Source of the DNA: CAYMEK01 sp964389305
GTDB lineage: Bacteria > Spirochaetota > Spirochaetia > SZUA-6 > DRHE01
Assembly (NCBI GenBank): GCA_964389305.1
Contig: CAYMEK010000004.1
Location: 1-64,000 of the forward strand
DNA: 64,000 bases
Reading direction: 5' to 3'
In this document: piece after piece, positions 61,794 through 64,000 of the stretch
How the letters are laid out: every line of letters begins with the position of its first letter
Numbering within the stretch: the first letter of the stretch is position 1
Position numbers and translations under genes: made by a program
Notes under the pieces: generated by a model
What the model saw: the letters and a program-made list of their open reading frames with translations, nothing else
Databases searched by the model: none
What the model was told of the DNA's origin: nothing

Positions 61794-62666
61794 TTGGAAC
61801 CTTTCGATTATTTTGCACCGAGTAGTATTACCGAAGCCTCATTACTCCTGGATGCAAAACGAGAAGCCAGAGTGCTGGCAGGCGGAACGGACCTGTTGGT
61901 TCAGTTGAAACAACGAGAGCTATCGGCCGAATGTCTTATAGACCTGAAGCTCATCCCCGAGCTGCGAGGTGTTGAGCTTGGCGAGGACAATCACCTGCAT
62001 GTCGGCGCGCTGACCACCGTATCGGAGATTATTGGATCGGATATCGTGAACGACGAAATCCCTATCCTGCGACAGGTCGCGGAGTCAATGGGATCGTGGC
62101 AAGTTCGAAACAAGGCGACCATAGGTGGGAATATCTGCCGTGCAGCCCCGTCTGCCGATTTTGCACCTGTGTTGTTGGCCCTGGACGCACAACTGAAGAT
62201 CGTGAATTCTCGTGCGGAAAGAATCGTGAACCTGACCAGCTTTTTTACTGGCCCGGGTAAGACTGTGCTTCAAAGAAACGATATATTGCAGGAAATAATA
62301 ATCCAGATCCCTTCCGGGTCGTGGGCTTTGGAATACGGCCGTCAGAGCAGGCGGAAAACCATGGACCTTGCTCTGGTAAATGTAGCCGTATTTCTCCTGC
62401 TCGACAGCAGAAAATCAGTTTGTGAGGATATTAGAATCGCCGTGGGATCCGTGGCTCCGACACCTGTCAGGGCGCGTAATGCGGAGCAGTATTTGTCAAA
62501 GGCAGAGATCAATACCGAGAAAATCAATGCCGCTTCACGTATGGCGGCGGAAGAAACAGATCCGATTAGCGATGTATACGGTTCTGCGTGGTACAAACGG
62601 GAAGTAGTAAGAGCCCAGACCGCGCGTACACTTAAAGAGGCGTACAGTAATTTCTGTCGTTTTTGA
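61794..62666 (+). CDS. Molybdenum hydroxylase, FAD-binding medium subunit
   Basis: A 290-residue FAD subunit of the xanthine dehydrogenase/CO dehydrogenase family. The two flavin motifs are VLAGGTDLLVQLK near residues 24-36 and KATIGGNICRAAPSADFAP near 105-123. The C-terminal domain follows (RIAVGSVAPTPVRARNAEQYL). The start is TTG 61794, 5 bases after the transketolase stop. Together with the next two genes it forms a complete hydroxylase that adds water-derived oxygen to aldehydes or N-heterocycles. Confidence 0.94.
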   Translation: MEPFDYFAPSSITEASLLLDAKREARVLAGGTDLLVQLKQRELSAECLIDLKLIPELRGVELGEDNHLHVGALTTVSEIIGSDIVNDEIPILRQVAESMGSWQVRNKATIGGNICRAAPSADFAPVLLALDAQLKIVNSRAERIVNLTSFFTGPGKTVLQRNDILQEIIIQIPSGSWALEYGRQSRRKTMDLALVNVAVFLLLDSRKSVCEDIRIAVGSVAPTPVRARNAEQYLSKAEINTEKINAASRMAAEETDPISDVYGSAWYKREVVRAQTARTLKEAYSNFCRF

Positions 62667-62667
62667 T

Positions 62668-63132
62668 ATGAAGCTTCATATACAACTTACAGTGAACGGC
62701 GAAAATTACCGACTCGGGGTCGAGGCTCATAAAACTCTACTCGACATTCTGAGAGAGGATCTGGAAATGACGGGTACGAAAAAGGGTTGTGATACCGGAG
62801 ATTGTGGGGCCTGTTCGGTGATCATGAATGGTAAACTGGTTAACTCCTGCCTGGTTCTCGCCGGAGAAGCTAACAACGGAGAAATCCTGACCATTGAAGG
62901 ACTGAGTAACGGCGGGGAGCTGCATCCTATTCAGCGATCGTTTATCGATCACGGGGCCATCCAGTGCGGATACTGCACACCGGGTATGATATTGGCGGCA
63001 AAGGCCCTGCTGGATGTAAATCCTGAGCCCAGCGAGCAAGAGGCTCGCTCGGCCATTTGCGGAAATTTGTGCAGATGCACCGGATACAACAAGATTATTG
63101 AAGCGATTGTCAATGTTAAGAATTACAGGTGA
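62668..63132 (+). CDS. Molybdenum hydroxylase, [2Fe-2S] small subunit
   Basis: A 154-residue iron-sulphur subunit with both clusters: the plant-type ferredoxin site KGCDTGDCGACSV plus NSCL, and the C-terminal site CGYCTPGMIL with CGNLCRCTGY. It passes electrons from the molybdopterin subunit to FAD. The ATG at 62668 almost touches the previous stop. Confidence 0.96.
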   Translation: MKLHIQLTVNGENYRLGVEAHKTLLDILREDLEMTGTKKGCDTGDCGACSVIMNGKLVNSCLVLAGEANNGEILTIEGLSNGGELHPIQRSFIDHGAIQCGYCTPGMILAAKALLDVNPEPSEQEARSAICGNLCRCTGYNKIIEAIVNVKNYR

Positions 63133-63157
63133 GGGTGGCTCGGAGGGATAGCGCGCG

Positions 63158-64000
63158 GTGAAAAAAAAGAGCAGTCATAGCCTGATCGGAAAACGAATTC
63201 CCAAATCCAATAGTGTTTACATGGCCACCGGACGGGCAAAATACCTCGAAGACATCAAGCTTCCCCGACTCCTATGCGGAAAAATCTTACGAAGTCCTTT
63301 CCCTCACGCCAGAATTATTGGTATTGATACGAGCCGGGCGCTGAGTTTGCCAGGTGTTGAAGCGGTCATTACGGCGAAAGATACGCCCAAGATCGGGTTT
63401 TCCGGAATTTCTACCATCGCTGCGAATAAAACCCCTTTATGTGAAGACAAAGTTCGCTTTATCGGCGATGAGGTTGCAGCAGTTGCCGCGACCGATGAAG
63501 GAATCGCCTCACGGGCTTTGGAGTTGATCGAGGTTCGATATAAAGAGCTGCCGGCGGTTTTCGATCCCGAAGAGGCGATGCAACCCGGGGCACCTCGGTG
63601 CCACGACGATTGTACCGACAATGTAGCTTCTTCTTTTAAACGAAGTTTCGGCGACATTGACAGGGGTTTCCAAGAAGCCGATTTTATATTCGAGGATAGA
63701 TTCACCGTTCCTCGCGTCGCCTCCTGCACACTCCAACCGCACGGTTGCATTGCCTCATTCGATATCGCGGGGAATCTAATCCTTTGGACCAGTACGCAGA
63801 ATATAGGCAATTTCCACAAAGGTCTGGCAAAGACACTCAATATGCCCATGAACAAAGTGAGGGTAATAAACGCCTGTGTTGGCGGCGCCTTCGGAAACAA
63901 GAGTGTCATTCTTCCCTTGGAGCCAATCGCTGCTCTTTTGGCCAGAAAAGCCGGAAAGCCGGTGAGAATTGTAAGTACGAGAGAGGAGGAGTTCACTACA
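63158..64000 (+). CDS. Molybdenum hydroxylase, molybdopterin-binding large subunit (cut by window end)
   Basis: The first 281 codons of a protein expected to be about 750-780 residues. The start is GTG 63158 with GGAGGG upstream. The family opening is visible: IGKRIPKSNSVYMATGRAKYLEDI, LRSPFPHARIIGIDTSRA, VRFIGDEVAAVAA, LQPHGCIASF, STQNIGNFHKGLAKTL and the GGAFGNK motif of the Mo-pterin site (about residue 247). The residues setting substrate range lie beyond the window, so it may be a xanthine-, nicotinate-, aldehyde- or purine-type enzyme. Confidence 0.93.
   Translation, partial: MKKKSSHSLIGKRIPKSNSVYMATGRAKYLEDIKLPRLLCGKILRSPFPHARIIGIDTSRALSLPGVEAVITAKDTPKIGFSGISTIAANKTPLCEDKVRFIGDEVAAVAATDEGIASRALELIEVRYKELPAVFDPEEAMQPGAPRCHDDCTDNVASSFKRSFGDIDRGFQEADFIFEDRFTVPRVASCTLQPHGCIASFDIAGNLILWTSTQNIGNFHKGLAKTLNMPMNKVRVINACVGGAFGNKSVILPLEPIAALLARKAGKPVRIVSTREEEFTT

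Noticed and set aside
1..64000. CRISPR arrays, insertion sequences, rRNA operons or riboswitches
   Set aside because: I found no regularly spaced identical repeats, transposase genes, rRNA-like blocks or recognisable riboswitch cores anywhere in the window.

Overview
The window looks like a chromosome segment of a free-living or gut-type spirochaete (Spirochaetota). This is an inference: no rRNA or complete tRNA is present. The support is the many lipoproteins with loose lipoboxes, the paired SbsA-type Ig-like lipoproteins, the very long exported coiled-coil protein resembling the giant Leptospira/Spirochaeta family, and mixed ATG/GTG/TTG starts. The part from about 31 to 44 kb is very GC-rich. 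The part from about 45.7 kb to the end is visibly less so and codes for a self-contained metabolic island.

Layout. 0-2 kb: an ABC-2 type exporter pair on the minus strand, then a short orphan reading frame. 2.2-4.6 kb: two lipoprotein genes on the plus strand. 4.6-17.3 kb: a tightly overlapping eight-gene minus-strand operon (TPR lipoprotein, small lipoprotein, TolC-like outer-membrane protein, HlyD-like adaptor lipoprotein, two Ig-like lipoproteins, two different RND pump subunits), which is a complete tripartite efflux machine with four extra lipoproteins. 17.45-26.86 kb: a divergently transcribed 3135-residue exported protein, followed by a TPR-like lipoprotein and a small secreted protein. 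28.9-30.4 kb: a lower-GC patch with a gene-poor stretch, an XRE regulator, a possible tRNA 3' remnant and an isoaspartate methyltransferase. 30.5-45.4 kb: housekeeping and accessory genes (L-lactate dehydrogenase, a tandem double UvrA of 2067 residues, a PlsC-like acyltransferase, DinB, a small protein coupled to a MutS-like ATPase, AIM24, a radical SAM protein, a GyrI-like protein, DUF72), with two short tandem repeats between genes.

45.7-64 kb: the most interesting region. A minus-strand operon encodes a tungsten-type aldehyde:ferredoxin oxidoreductase (AOR), two small MoaD/ThiS-like proteins ending in Gly-Gly, a 16-cysteine iron-sulphur protein, a short-chain dehydrogenase and a ketose 3-epimerase with all four metal ligands. 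A plus-strand operon encodes a ribose-type ABC importer with two different permeases, a second AOR, a split transketolase and a three-subunit molybdenum hydroxylase whose large subunit runs off the window end. Between them sit a peptidase E homologue, a TetR regulator and a DUF1177 protein. Both operons have a good -35/-10 promoter followed at nearly the same distance by the same 29-base imperfect palindrome (25 of 29 positions identical, same orientation). The two operons are therefore probably one regulon, with the TetR protein as the likely regulator. The gene set suggests uptake and oxidative breakdown of an uncommon sugar or sugar-derived compound through aldehyde and acid intermediates. 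The substrate cannot be read from the sequence.
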